From Neorhodopirellula lusitana (lineage in GTDB: Bacteria > Planctomycetota > Planctomycetia > Pirellulales > Pirellulaceae), in contig NZ_FXUG01000012.1 in assembly GCF_900182915.1 (NCBI RefSeq), forward strand, positions 1 through 64,000: a DNA stretch of 64,000 nucleotides, written 5' to 3'. The position numbers and the translations under genes were made by a program. Under the pieces are notes generated by a model. That model ran no database searches. It had not been told where the DNA came from and worked only from the letters and a program-made list of their open reading frames with translations. This document shows, in pieces, positions 37,243 through 45,097 of this stretch (the stretch's first letter is position 1; every line of letters begins with the position of its first letter).

Positions 37243-38721
37243 ATGAATCAAGAAAACGCATCATCCAGTCGCCGTGGTTTCCTTAAGAATTCAGCCACGA
37301 CCGCAGTATCCGCATCCGTGGTGGGATTGTCTGCTCAGAGTGCTCAAGCAGCTGCCGGATCCAACGAGCGGATGCGAATCGGTTTCATCGGCCCGGGTGG
37401 TCGTGGATTCGGTGCCCATGTGAAATCGCTTTGCGAGTTGCATGCCGCTGGCCGTGCGATCGACTTGGTCGGTGTCGCTGAGGTCTATACCGACCAACGC
37501 AATCGTGTCGCTGACCACATCAAGAAACAAACCGGAACGGATCCGGGCCGTTATGTCGACTACAACGAGATGATTGAGAAAGAGAATCTCGACGCGGTAT
37601 GTATCGGAACACCGGATCACTGGCACCATAAGCAAACCGTTGACTCGTTGAAGGCGGGGCTGAACGTCTATTGCGAAAAGCCGATGACCAAAACGGTCGA
37701 GGAAGCCTTCAGTGTTGAAAAGCACTGGAAGGAAAGTGGGAAGGTGATGCAGGTTGGCGTGCAGTCGACCAGTTTGCCGGTTTGGGACGAAGTTCGGTCC
37801 CTGCTAGATGAGGGAAAACTTGGCAAGGTGCTTGGATTCCAAACCGAGTACTTCCGGAACAGCGATTCGGGGCAGTGGAGATACTACAAGCTTGAAAAAT
37901 CAATGTCGCCATCGACGATCGACTGGAAGCGTTGGCTAGGAACGGACGAGGGACTCGCACCGGACATGCCGTTCGATCGCGAAGTTTACAAGCAATGGCG
38001 TCGGTTCTGGCCGTTTGGTAGCGGCATGTTCACTGACTTGTTTGTGCACCGCACGACATCGATGTTGAAGGCCACTGGTCTGCGATTGCCAGGTCGAGTG
38101 ACTGGTGCGGGTGGAATCTACTTGGAATACGATGGACGCGAAGTGCCTGATGTCGCAACCGTGCTTGCTGACTTCAACGAAGGCGTTCAGGGACTGGTTA
38201 CCGCTACCATGTGCAACGAAGCATCGCGAATCAACCAACTGATTCGTGGTCACTACGGCTCGTTTGCTTTTGGAAACGGCGAAGCGTTCGACGGCTTTGA
38301 TTTCATTCCCGAGCGGGGTCCAGTGACTCACGTTCGCCAAGAAGCGGAACGGATCGCCACCAAGCCGGTCAAGAACACCACCTTGGCTCACTTCACGAAC
38401 TGGGTTGACGCTTGCGAAGCTGGCGACCCGATGATGTGTAACAACACACCTGACTTGGGTGCCGCCGCGATTGCGGTCGTCAACTTGGGTGCCCAAAGCT
38501 ATCGCAATGGCAAGGTGTACTTCTTGGAAGATGGAAGCCGACAGATTTCAACCGAAGACCCAGGTTGGGCTAAGAAGTGGGAAGACCTTTCCGTCGCGGG
38601 TGGGCCTGCTAAGCACATCCCAGGCTGGAAGGCTGGCGATTACGGCAGTACTCAAGACGCCCCGGAACACATGAAGTTCGCTGGCCCTTGGATCGATGGC
38701 AAGGATCCAGCGGAAGGTTAA
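37243..38721 (+). CDS. Tat-exported Gfo/Idh/MocA family oxidoreductase
   Basis: A 492-residue NAD(P)-dependent sugar oxidoreductase. From ATG 37243 the N terminus carries a twin-arginine signal (SSRRGFLKNSATTAVSASVV), so it is exported folded with its cofactor. The nucleotide-binding start is MRIGFIGPGGRGFGAHVKSL, and the conserved EKP motif is GLNVYCEKPMTKTVEEAFSV preceded by IGTPDHWHHKQTVD. Family precedent: oxidation of the C3 hydroxyl of a glycoside, giving a 3-keto sugar that DUF1080 enzymes cleave. It is the second gene of a two-gene unit closed by a clear terminator (38756-38794). Confidence 0.9.
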   Translation: MNQENASSSRRGFLKNSATTAVSASVVGLSAQSAQAAAGSNERMRIGFIGPGGRGFGAHVKSLCELHAAGRAIDLVGVAEVYTDQRNRVADHIKKQTGTDPGRYVDYNEMIEKENLDAVCIGTPDHWHHKQTVDSLKAGLNVYCEKPMTKTVEEAFSVEKHWKESGKVMQVGVQSTSLPVWDEVRSLLDEGKLGKVLGFQTEYFRNSDSGQWRYYKLEKSMSPSTIDWKRWLGTDEGLAPDMPFDREVYKQWRRFWPFGSGMFTDLFVHRTTSMLKATGLRLPGRVTGAGGIYLEYDGREVPDVATVLADFNEGVQGLVTATMCNEASRINQLIRGHYGSFAFGNGEAFDGFDFIPERGPVTHVRQEAERIATKPVKNTTLAHFTNWVDACEAGDPMMCNNTPDLGAAAIAVVNLGAQSYRNGKVYFLEDGSRQISTEDPGWAKKWEDLSVAGGPAKHIPGWKAGDYGSTQDAPEHMKFAGPWIDGKDPAEG

Positions 38722-38755
38722 GTCGCCGCTGACTTAAACTTTCACTGAATAAGCC

Positions 38756-38794
38756 AAATGGCGAGACCCACTGATTCTGGTCTCGCCATTTTTT
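38756..38794 (+). terminator. rho-independent terminator after the oxidoreductase gene
   Basis: AAATGGCGAGACC (38756-38768) pairs perfectly with GGTCTCGCCATTT (38779-38791) around a 10-base loop and runs straight into six T (38789-38794), 35 bases after the stop codon. The T-run is followed by two copies of TTTTGTGCTCCGTACGG. Confidence 0.92.
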
Positions 38795-38848
38795 GTGCTC
38801 CGTACGGTTTTTGTGCTCCGTACGGGCTGTTCGCGACTTCCAGGTTCG

Positions 38849-40501
38849 CTATTCGTTGCCTTCCAGGTCAACTTTCTTGGTGCGTTGCAACGCCTTTTCG
38901 GAGCTGGTTTCCATTGCGCCGGACGGAAACTGTTTCGTGGAAGTAACGATCTCAAATGTCCAGGCATGTTCGCTACTGCCAAGATCCTTGGGCGGGGTAA
39001 TGGTTAGGCCGCGAGGTGTCATTTTCCAGCTAACGGGAGCGTCGGAACCCAGTAGTCGTACGGAGCTAACAGCGTCGTCGGGCCAGCCTACGGTGGCGTC
39101 GATGTTGAACGTCAACGTGGGTTTGGCCCGTTTGATCGCGTAGAGATTCTTGCCGTTGGTGGTGAACGAGAGTTGCTCGTTGAGTTGTTCGTTTTCGTTC
39201 CAGTAGCGAGATCCGTAGATTGCGTCGCCATTGATTTTAAGCCAGTCGCCCATTGCTTCCAGTCGTTCGACTTGCCACTCGGGAATCGACCCGTCGCCGC
39301 GGGGGCCAATGTTGATTAGGAAATTGCCATTGCGGCTGATCACTTCCACCATTTCGTGGATGATGCGTTCAACTGATTTTCGAGTCCGGTGGCCGGGTGT
39401 TTCTTCAGCGGCGAGATAACCAAACGATGAACCGAAAGTGGTGCAGCTTTCCCACTTTGGACCGATGACCTTCAGTTTTAAGTTGTCTTTTTCGAGACAG
39501 CCGACACCTTCGGGCCAGTTGCGGTTGCCGCCTTTGTTGTTCAGATAAAGCTCTTCACCTCGAGCGGCACCGTCGTTCATGAAGTCGGTGATCATGTCGC
39601 GACAGGCATCGTAGAAGTACTTGATTTCCGGTTTGAACTTTCCGTCTAGGACGCGGTTACCGTCTCGGGTGAAGACGGGGATGTCATCGATCCATAAGAA
39701 GTCCGGCTTGTACTTGTCTTGGATTTCTTTCCAGCGAGCGACGTAGTCGTCTGTGAAAGCTTTGTCCATCGAAAAGGGGCCGTAGAGCGATGCCGCCTCC
39801 GGCACTCGCCGAATTTCTTCGGCAATGTCGGTGCGAGGTTCGCTGTGGACGTTGTAGAGATCGTTGGCAAAGAAACCGGCGTGGCGTTCGCGATGGTAGG
39901 ACGGAGCGTACTTCATGCCATGCTTGCGGACGGCGGCGCCGAGATCGCCCACGAGGTCTCGCTTGGGGCCCATGTCGACGGCATTCCACGGCGTCAGGTC
40001 AGAGTCCCAGTTGGCCCAGCCGTCGTGGTGTTCGGCGGTTAGGACGACATATTTCGCGCCCACATCGCCGAAGAGCTGAGCCCATTTTTCAGGGTCCCAA
40101 TTCTCGGCTTTGAACTCGGGGATGATGTCCTTGTAGCCGAACTCGGGAGGCTTCTTGCCCCAGCGTTCCATCATCATCGGGTGGTAGTTTTTGGGATCGG
40201 CGTAGAGCAGTTTGGGCGTGTGCTCGGCGTAGCCGCCGCCTCCTTTGCGGTAGCCGATCACACTGTAGGGACCCCAGTGAATGAAGATGCCGATCTTGCC
40301 ATCGTCAAACCAAGCCGGGACCGGCATCTTTTGAAGCGACTCCCAGCTTCCGTCATAGGGTTGGTTGCTACTCGAGGTCGCTTTGGTTTCCGATGCTGGC
40401 GATGGAGAATCCGCCAGCGCCGTTTGTGTCGATCCGATCGTTGTTGTGGATACGATGGCGGATGCCAGCACGAGTTGCTTGAGTCGGCGAGAAAGTTTCA
40501 T
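38849..40501 (-). CDS. GH29 alpha-L-fucosidase (2)
   Basis: A 550-residue secreted fucosidase (signal KQLVLASAIVSTTTIGSTQT). GH29 marks are GKIGIFIHWGPYSVIGYRKG, AKYVVLTAEHHDGWANWDSD, VDMGPKRDLVGDLGAAVRKH and the nucleophile region PDFLWIDDIPVF, with the loop NGNFLINIGPRGDGSIPEWQ. The C terminus holds only a short beta domain, and its sequence differs clearly from the GH29 proteins at 30122 and 48778, suggesting a different linkage preference. It is the downstream neighbour of the unknown secreted protein gene at 40763 on the same strand, after a tandem repeat. Confidence 0.9.
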   Translation of the reverse strand: MKLSRRLKQLVLASAIVSTTTIGSTQTALADSPSPASETKATSSSNQPYDGSWESLQKMPVPAWFDDGKIGIFIHWGPYSVIGYRKGGGGYAEHTPKLLYADPKNYHPMMMERWGKKPPEFGYKDIIPEFKAENWDPEKWAQLFGDVGAKYVVLTAEHHDGWANWDSDLTPWNAVDMGPKRDLVGDLGAAVRKHGMKYAPSYHRERHAGFFANDLYNVHSEPRTDIAEEIRRVPEAASLYGPFSMDKAFTDDYVARWKEIQDKYKPDFLWIDDIPVFTRDGNRVLDGKFKPEIKYFYDACRDMITDFMNDGAARGEELYLNNKGGNRNWPEGVGCLEKDNLKLKVIGPKWESCTTFGSSFGYLAAEETPGHRTRKSVERIIHEMVEVISRNGNFLINIGPRGDGSIPEWQVERLEAMGDWLKINGDAIYGSRYWNENEQLNEQLSFTTNGKNLYAIKRAKPTLTFNIDATVGWPDDAVSSVRLLGSDAPVSWKMTPRGLTITPPKDLGSSEHAWTFEIVTSTKQFPSGAMETSSEKALQRTKKVDLEGNE

Positions 40502-40698
40502 TGGATTGAGCTCGTTGTGGGGAGTGAGATTGAGACCGAAGCCTGGACGGCAATCAAGTTGGGGACCAAGCGTTTGGTTGTCGTGCGTGCAGGGGGGGCG
40601 TGCGGGCTGCGGGCTGGTGCTTTGTGCCTGATGCCGCAGGCTGGGAATGGATGTCGCCGTGTATGGCCAAAACGGAGTGCATTGTGGGCGACATTGTC

Positions 40699-40778
40699 GT
40701 TGCCAGCTATTCGTTGCCAGCTATTCGTTGCCAGCTATTCGTTGATAGCTATTCGTTGATAGCTATTTGTTAATAGCG
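40699..40778. repeat. 14-bp tandem repeat overlapping a stop codon
   Basis: Five full 14-bp units (GTTGCCAGCTATTC x3, GTTGATAGCTATTC, GTTGATAGCTATTT) and a partial sixth. The partial unit on the right encodes the last residues (AAINK) of the minus-strand gene at 40763, so the array begins in the last codons and grows into the 3' untranslated region. Units differ by a CC/AT change. Confidence 0.85.
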
Positions 40779-42451
40779 GCTTGGCGAGTGGCGATCGGAA
40801 CGTAGCCGACTTCGAAACCTTTGGGTGGGGTTACGATCAGTGCGGGTGCTAGTTCAGCGAGTTCGCCGATCCGTGGGGCGGGCAAGTATTCCTTGTCTTT
40901 GGTCCAGTGCTGGTGAAGCTTTTCGGCTTTCAGTTGCATGGCTTCGCGTTCGGTGTCGGTCAGGTCCGCGTTAAGCAACGCGGGTTGGTCGGCGAAGCGA
41001 TACCAGTAGTAAGTGACCACGCTGCCGTCACCGGGGAAAGCTTGGAACGGGCCGGCAACTGGGCCGGGGGATTTCCAGCAACTGTCGGCCGCGGTAGGTG
41101 TTTCGTACGCTTCCGCTTTCGGGCGTTTGGGTGGTGTGAAGTCGGCGGCTTGCAGTTGGGTTTCGGCGGGGACTTCGGACTCTTTCACAGTCGTCCAGCT
41201 GGAGCGGCCGTTCGCCTTGGTGACTTGCTTGAAGTATTGAGGAAGGCGATTGAGTTGACTTGATGGATTGGTCGGGCCAGCGACTTGTTGTACCCAGTCT
41301 CGATCCCAGTGGTAGCCGAAAGAGTCATCGTTGATCAGGGTCGGCGTCGCGAACGCAGTCCAGTCCACCAGTACACGTTCTTCTTTTGGCGTCGTCGATT
41401 CGTGGATACGCCAGGTAGCGGAACCTTGGCCGGTGAAGCGATGAAGGAAACCGGCTTTGGTGTCCACATTCGTGTCGGCTGGGTCGCCGCCACTGAACCA
41501 CTTTTCGACGCGATCCCACATGGCTTTACGGCGGTAGGACATGATGCGGTGGACGCCGATGGTGTCACCGTTTTCATCAGCGGGATAGTACACAGGGGCG
41601 ACGCGGGCGTAGTGGTCGCCGTTTTCCGCTTGCCGAATTTTGGCTGGGATGTGTTGTGTTTCCATTTGTAGGTGGCGATTGGGATTCGCCGGTCGGCTAT
41701 CCAAGAACATGCCATCCCATTGCGGTTTTTCGACACTGGGTTTGGACCAGAAGTACGGCGTGACAAAAGCGACCGGTCCTTTGAAGTTTTTTGTGTTCAG
41801 GAACAGCGTCCAAGATTGTTCGCCGGTCGTGACCGCCTTTCCTTTTGTCGTGGATTTCTTTTCCGTCAATGGCAGCGGAAGGTAGCCGTAGCCGAACATT
41901 TGATTGCTGGTGCCTTGGCGAAGGTTCAAGCCATCGGGTGGCCACAATACATTTTGGCTAAGTTGGGCGATGCCATACTTGCCGCGTGGATTGTCCCAAT
42001 CACGGCCTTTGCCAGCGCCGGGGCCGTTCGCCCACTCGGTGAAGTTCAACGCCACCGCGCCGACGATGAACTTGGGTGTCTCGGTTGCGAAGCGTGTGTC
42101 TCGCCACCATCCCAGTCCGCCTTCGATGTCGGTGTAGAACCTCTCTTCTGGCTTGCTTTCCTGGGTCGGGAACATCCAAGTACCGAACAGGCCGGTTTGA
42201 AACCTACGACCGGGATATTGGTCCAGCAGCGGCCACGCGTTGACGTACATGGAGTAACCGCCATCGTATTGGTCGGCCACTTTCTTGTTGGGTGCCAACA
42301 GATAGCCGGCCATGCTGGCGGTTTCTCGGGCGACTCGCCTTCCAGCGGTTTTCTTTCGTTGGGGCGTCGTCTCATCAGCCGAGCCGGTATGAGCAGCCCC
42401 AGTGAAGATCAAACAGCCGAGGCAAAGAAGGATCGAGCGAGCGGTGGGCAT
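40763..42451 (-). CDS. large secreted protein of unknown function
   Basis: I do not recognise the family. From ATG 42451 the protein has 562 residues with a clear signal peptide (SILLCLGCLIFTGAAHTGSA), then a soluble, Trp/Tyr-rich domain. Notable stretches are GGYSMYVNAWPLLDQYPGRR, FQTGLFGTWMFPTQESKP, YGIAQLSQNVLWPPDGLNLR and YHWDRDWVQQVAGPTNPSSQ. The aromatic richness and the setting among fucosidases and sulfatases fit a carbohydrate-active or carbohydrate-binding protein, but no catalytic motif can be named. It lies 31 bases downstream of the SASA-sulfatase gene on the same strand, so the two are probably co-transcribed, and upstream of GH29 (2). Confidence 0.8.
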   Translation of the reverse strand: MPTARSILLCLGCLIFTGAAHTGSADETTPQRKKTAGRRVARETASMAGYLLAPNKKVADQYDGGYSMYVNAWPLLDQYPGRRFQTGLFGTWMFPTQESKPEERFYTDIEGGLGWWRDTRFATETPKFIVGAVALNFTEWANGPGAGKGRDWDNPRGKYGIAQLSQNVLWPPDGLNLRQGTSNQMFGYGYLPLPLTEKKSTTKGKAVTTGEQSWTLFLNTKNFKGPVAFVTPYFWSKPSVEKPQWDGMFLDSRPANPNRHLQMETQHIPAKIRQAENGDHYARVAPVYYPADENGDTIGVHRIMSYRRKAMWDRVEKWFSGGDPADTNVDTKAGFLHRFTGQGSATWRIHESTTPKEERVLVDWTAFATPTLINDDSFGYHWDRDWVQQVAGPTNPSSQLNRLPQYFKQVTKANGRSSWTTVKESEVPAETQLQAADFTPPKRPKAEAYETPTAADSCWKSPGPVAGPFQAFPGDGSVVTYYWYRFADQPALLNADLTDTEREAMQLKAEKLHQHWTKDKEYLPAPRIGELAELAPALIVTPPKGFEVGYVPIATRQAAINK

Positions 42452-42512
42452 CTGTATTCGTAACCTACTTGGCTGCAAATTGGGGCGGGCAAATTGTGGC
42501 GAGCAATATCGG

Positions 42513-44882
42513 CTAACGTTCCGTCCGTGCCGGTGAACTGCGTCCGTTTTGAATGGACTTTTCCAACTGCGATCGTAATTGTTCGGCGACTTCGGGGGCT
42601 TCCAGAATCAGGTTCTTCGTTTCACCCGGGTCCGCTTCTAGGTCGTACAGGCTGCCGTTTTCGTCGGAAACGTCGGACGGCAGGTCGTATTGCTTCAGCA
42701 TGGGTTGATCGTAATTGTTGCCGCCGGAGCCTTTGTGATTGAGCAGTTTCCATTTGCCATGACGAATGGCCAAGCTGTCTTTGCCGCGGAAGCCCTGCTG
42801 CAAAATGTATGGGCGGATGGGCTTGCCACCATCTTGGTCCAGTATCGCGGGCAGCATGCTGAAACTGTCTTCGGCGGCGTCGTTGGGAAGCGACACGTCC
42901 GTGATTTCCGCGACCGTCGCCATGACATCGGTCAGCGATGTGAGCTGTGTTGATGTCGAGTTTGCCGGTACCTTGCCGGGCCAGCGAACGAGGAAGGGAA
43001 CTCGGTGTCCGCCTTCCCAGTTATCGCGTTTCACTCCACGCCAAGGATGGGCTCCGTCGTGGTCGTAGTCTTTTCGCATGTGATAGATCGTGGGTACTTC
43101 GGGACCGTTGTCGCTGGAGAACATCACGATGGTGTTGTCGGACAAGTTAAGCTCGTCGAGCGTCTTCATCAGTTCGCCGACTACCCAGTCAAGTTCAAAG
43201 ATGAAGTCGCCGTGCGGGCCGGAGTCGGTCTTGCCTTTGAACGCGTTGCCAGGGAAAGACGGCAGGTGAACCGCTTGAGCCGAATGCAGTAGGAAGAAGG
43301 GTTGGTTGGGCGTCTTGGCCACATGCTCCTTCAGGTATCGCTGGCTCTTTTCCAGGAACTTCATGTCGACTTCTTCCAGGTCGAAATCGGGGGCGACATA
43401 CCCAATGCGGTTATCGTTGGAGTAGGGGTGCTGGGGCAGTTTCGACTTGTCCAGCTTGCTGGTTGGTGGAACTGGAATCTGTTTGCCGTCGATGTAGGCG
43501 TAAAGCCAATCGGTTGTTGGGCAACAAGCGGTGCCAAAGAATTGGTCGAACCCACAATCCAGCGGGCCACCGACGATGTCACGACCGAAATCAATCCGCT
43601 GGATGCTTTCGGGGCTGCCGTCATGAATGGGCTCGCCCGCTTCGTCGTAAAACGTCAGCCCGATATGCCACTTGCCGAAACAAGCGGTCGAGTAGCCAAT
43701 GTCTCGAAGCATTTTAGGCAGGGTCAGCTTGTCGGGGGCGATCAAGGAAGGCCCGCCCGCACCACTGAAGACTCGTCCGCCATTGGGAACGCGAAACGCC
43801 ATTTGGCCAGTCATCAAACTGTATCGTGTCGGAGTGCACACGGTGCAGGGACTGTGTGCGTCGGTGAAACGCATGCCTTGTTGGGCGAGGCGGTCCAGGT
43901 TCGGTGTCGGGATCCGTGACGTGGGGTTGTAGCAGCCGAGGTCGCCGTATCCTAAATCGTCTGCCAAGATGAAGAGGACGTTGGGTTGGGACTTGCGGGA
44001 GTTTGGTTGCTTCGAGACAAGTTCAATGTCTGGGGTGGCTTGCTTGCGAACCACTTTCGTGACCGCGTCGGCGAATCGCTTTCCGAGTTCCAGTTGGCTG
44101 GCGGCGTCGAAGTGCGTGCCTGCGTCCCACGTGGTCAAGCCTTCTGCAGACACGAATCCGGTGTGGTCGCCGTTGGTGCCAACCGCTTGAATTGCCGCGC
44201 GGACTTTGTCTCGTTTTCCGTTGTCATACACCTCGCCGACGACCGCCGGAAGATCGGCAACTTTGACGTCTTCACGAAGGCGAGTTATGAGTTCTTCGAG
44301 TCGCTCTTGATGCTTTTTCGAGTTTGTCTTGGAGTCCGATTCACCTTGATGCCATAGCAAACAGCGGATCGTGAAGGTGTCGCCTCGCTTGGTCAGGTCG
44401 TCGGTGGCGAGCCGGATGGTTTCGATGAAATCGCGATAGCGAGGGCCTTGGCTTTCAATGTCGTCTTGGTTGCCTGGCTTCCAATCGGCTCGCAAATTGG
44501 TGCCACCTTTGGAGCCTTTGATCAAGGCGAGCTTTGTGTCGGGCGACGCTTTCAGCATCTTTGCCGCGAACCCAATCTCGGGACCAAACGTGGGGGAAGG
44601 CAGCCCTTCTTTATACTTCGGCGGAATGCTGAATCCGGGTGCGAGCGGTTGCCATCCATCGCTTGTCGTTGGCAGGTTGCGATAGTAGATAATCGCATCG
44701 TCGTTCGGTTTGCGTTGCTGGTCAGTCAGGTCGCTGACCGTGCCCCGTCCATCCATGTTGGATTGGCCGGCGAGCAAGTAAACGTCGTAGTGATCGGCGA
44801 ACGCGGAGCACGTCGGCAGCCCAGCGAGAGTCACCAGAGTCAAACACAGAAGTCGGCTGCAAATCATCAAGAGAGCTCTCAT
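42513..44882 (-). CDS. SASA carbohydrate acetylesterase - S1 sulfatase fusion
   Basis: A 789-residue secreted two-domain enzyme (signal LICSR...LCLTLVTLAGLPTC). Residues about 30-275 are an SGNH-type SASA/CE6-like acetylesterase: VYLLAGQSNMDGRG with Ser 41, TIRCLLWHQGESDS (HQGESD 178-183) and DAGTHFD at the end. Residues about 295-785 are an S1 sulfatase: PNVLFILADDLGYGDLGCYN, SPCTVCTPTRYSLMTGQMAF with formylglycine Cys 349, CFGKWHIGL and VMFSSDNGPEVP, ending DLEADPGETKNLI. Removing acetyl and sulfate esters with one protein would clear two kinds of decoration from one substrate. ATG 44882 is chosen because it starts the signal. It heads a likely operon with the unknown secreted protein. Confidence 0.9.
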   Translation of the reverse strand: MRALLMICSRLLCLTLVTLAGLPTCSAFADHYDVYLLAGQSNMDGRGTVSDLTDQQRKPNDDAIIYYRNLPTTSDGWQPLAPGFSIPPKYKEGLPSPTFGPEIGFAAKMLKASPDTKLALIKGSKGGTNLRADWKPGNQDDIESQGPRYRDFIETIRLATDDLTKRGDTFTIRCLLWHQGESDSKTNSKKHQERLEELITRLREDVKVADLPAVVGEVYDNGKRDKVRAAIQAVGTNGDHTGFVSAEGLTTWDAGTHFDAASQLELGKRFADAVTKVVRKQATPDIELVSKQPNSRKSQPNVLFILADDLGYGDLGCYNPTSRIPTPNLDRLAQQGMRFTDAHSPCTVCTPTRYSLMTGQMAFRVPNGGRVFSGAGGPSLIAPDKLTLPKMLRDIGYSTACFGKWHIGLTFYDEAGEPIHDGSPESIQRIDFGRDIVGGPLDCGFDQFFGTACCPTTDWLYAYIDGKQIPVPPTSKLDKSKLPQHPYSNDNRIGYVAPDFDLEEVDMKFLEKSQRYLKEHVAKTPNQPFFLLHSAQAVHLPSFPGNAFKGKTDSGPHGDFIFELDWVVGELMKTLDELNLSDNTIVMFSSDNGPEVPTIYHMRKDYDHDGAHPWRGVKRDNWEGGHRVPFLVRWPGKVPANSTSTQLTSLTDVMATVAEITDVSLPNDAAEDSFSMLPAILDQDGGKPIRPYILQQGFRGKDSLAIRHGKWKLLNHKGSGGNNYDQPMLKQYDLPSDVSDENGSLYDLEADPGETKNLILEAPEVAEQLRSQLEKSIQNGRSSPARTER

Positions 44883-45097
44883 GGTTTCGAGCAGTGGGGG
44901 GAGGAAGGCGGGGTGGCGATCACGGCAAGACGATGAAACTAGGTCCAGATCGTTGGTCCTAGCGACAACCGTCGCGGTCGCTGATACGTTCACCTTAGCG
45001 ACCCATGGAGTCTAATGTCGCTTAAGGTTTCAGTCACACCGATCGAGCGGACTGCGCCCAGAAGTCGCAGTCACTAATCAGTGTACTCGTTCGCCCC

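Noticed and set aside
41672-42463. Plus-strand open frame of 263 codons
   Set aside because: Lies entirely antisense to the secreted unknown protein, which has a signal peptide and better coding character.
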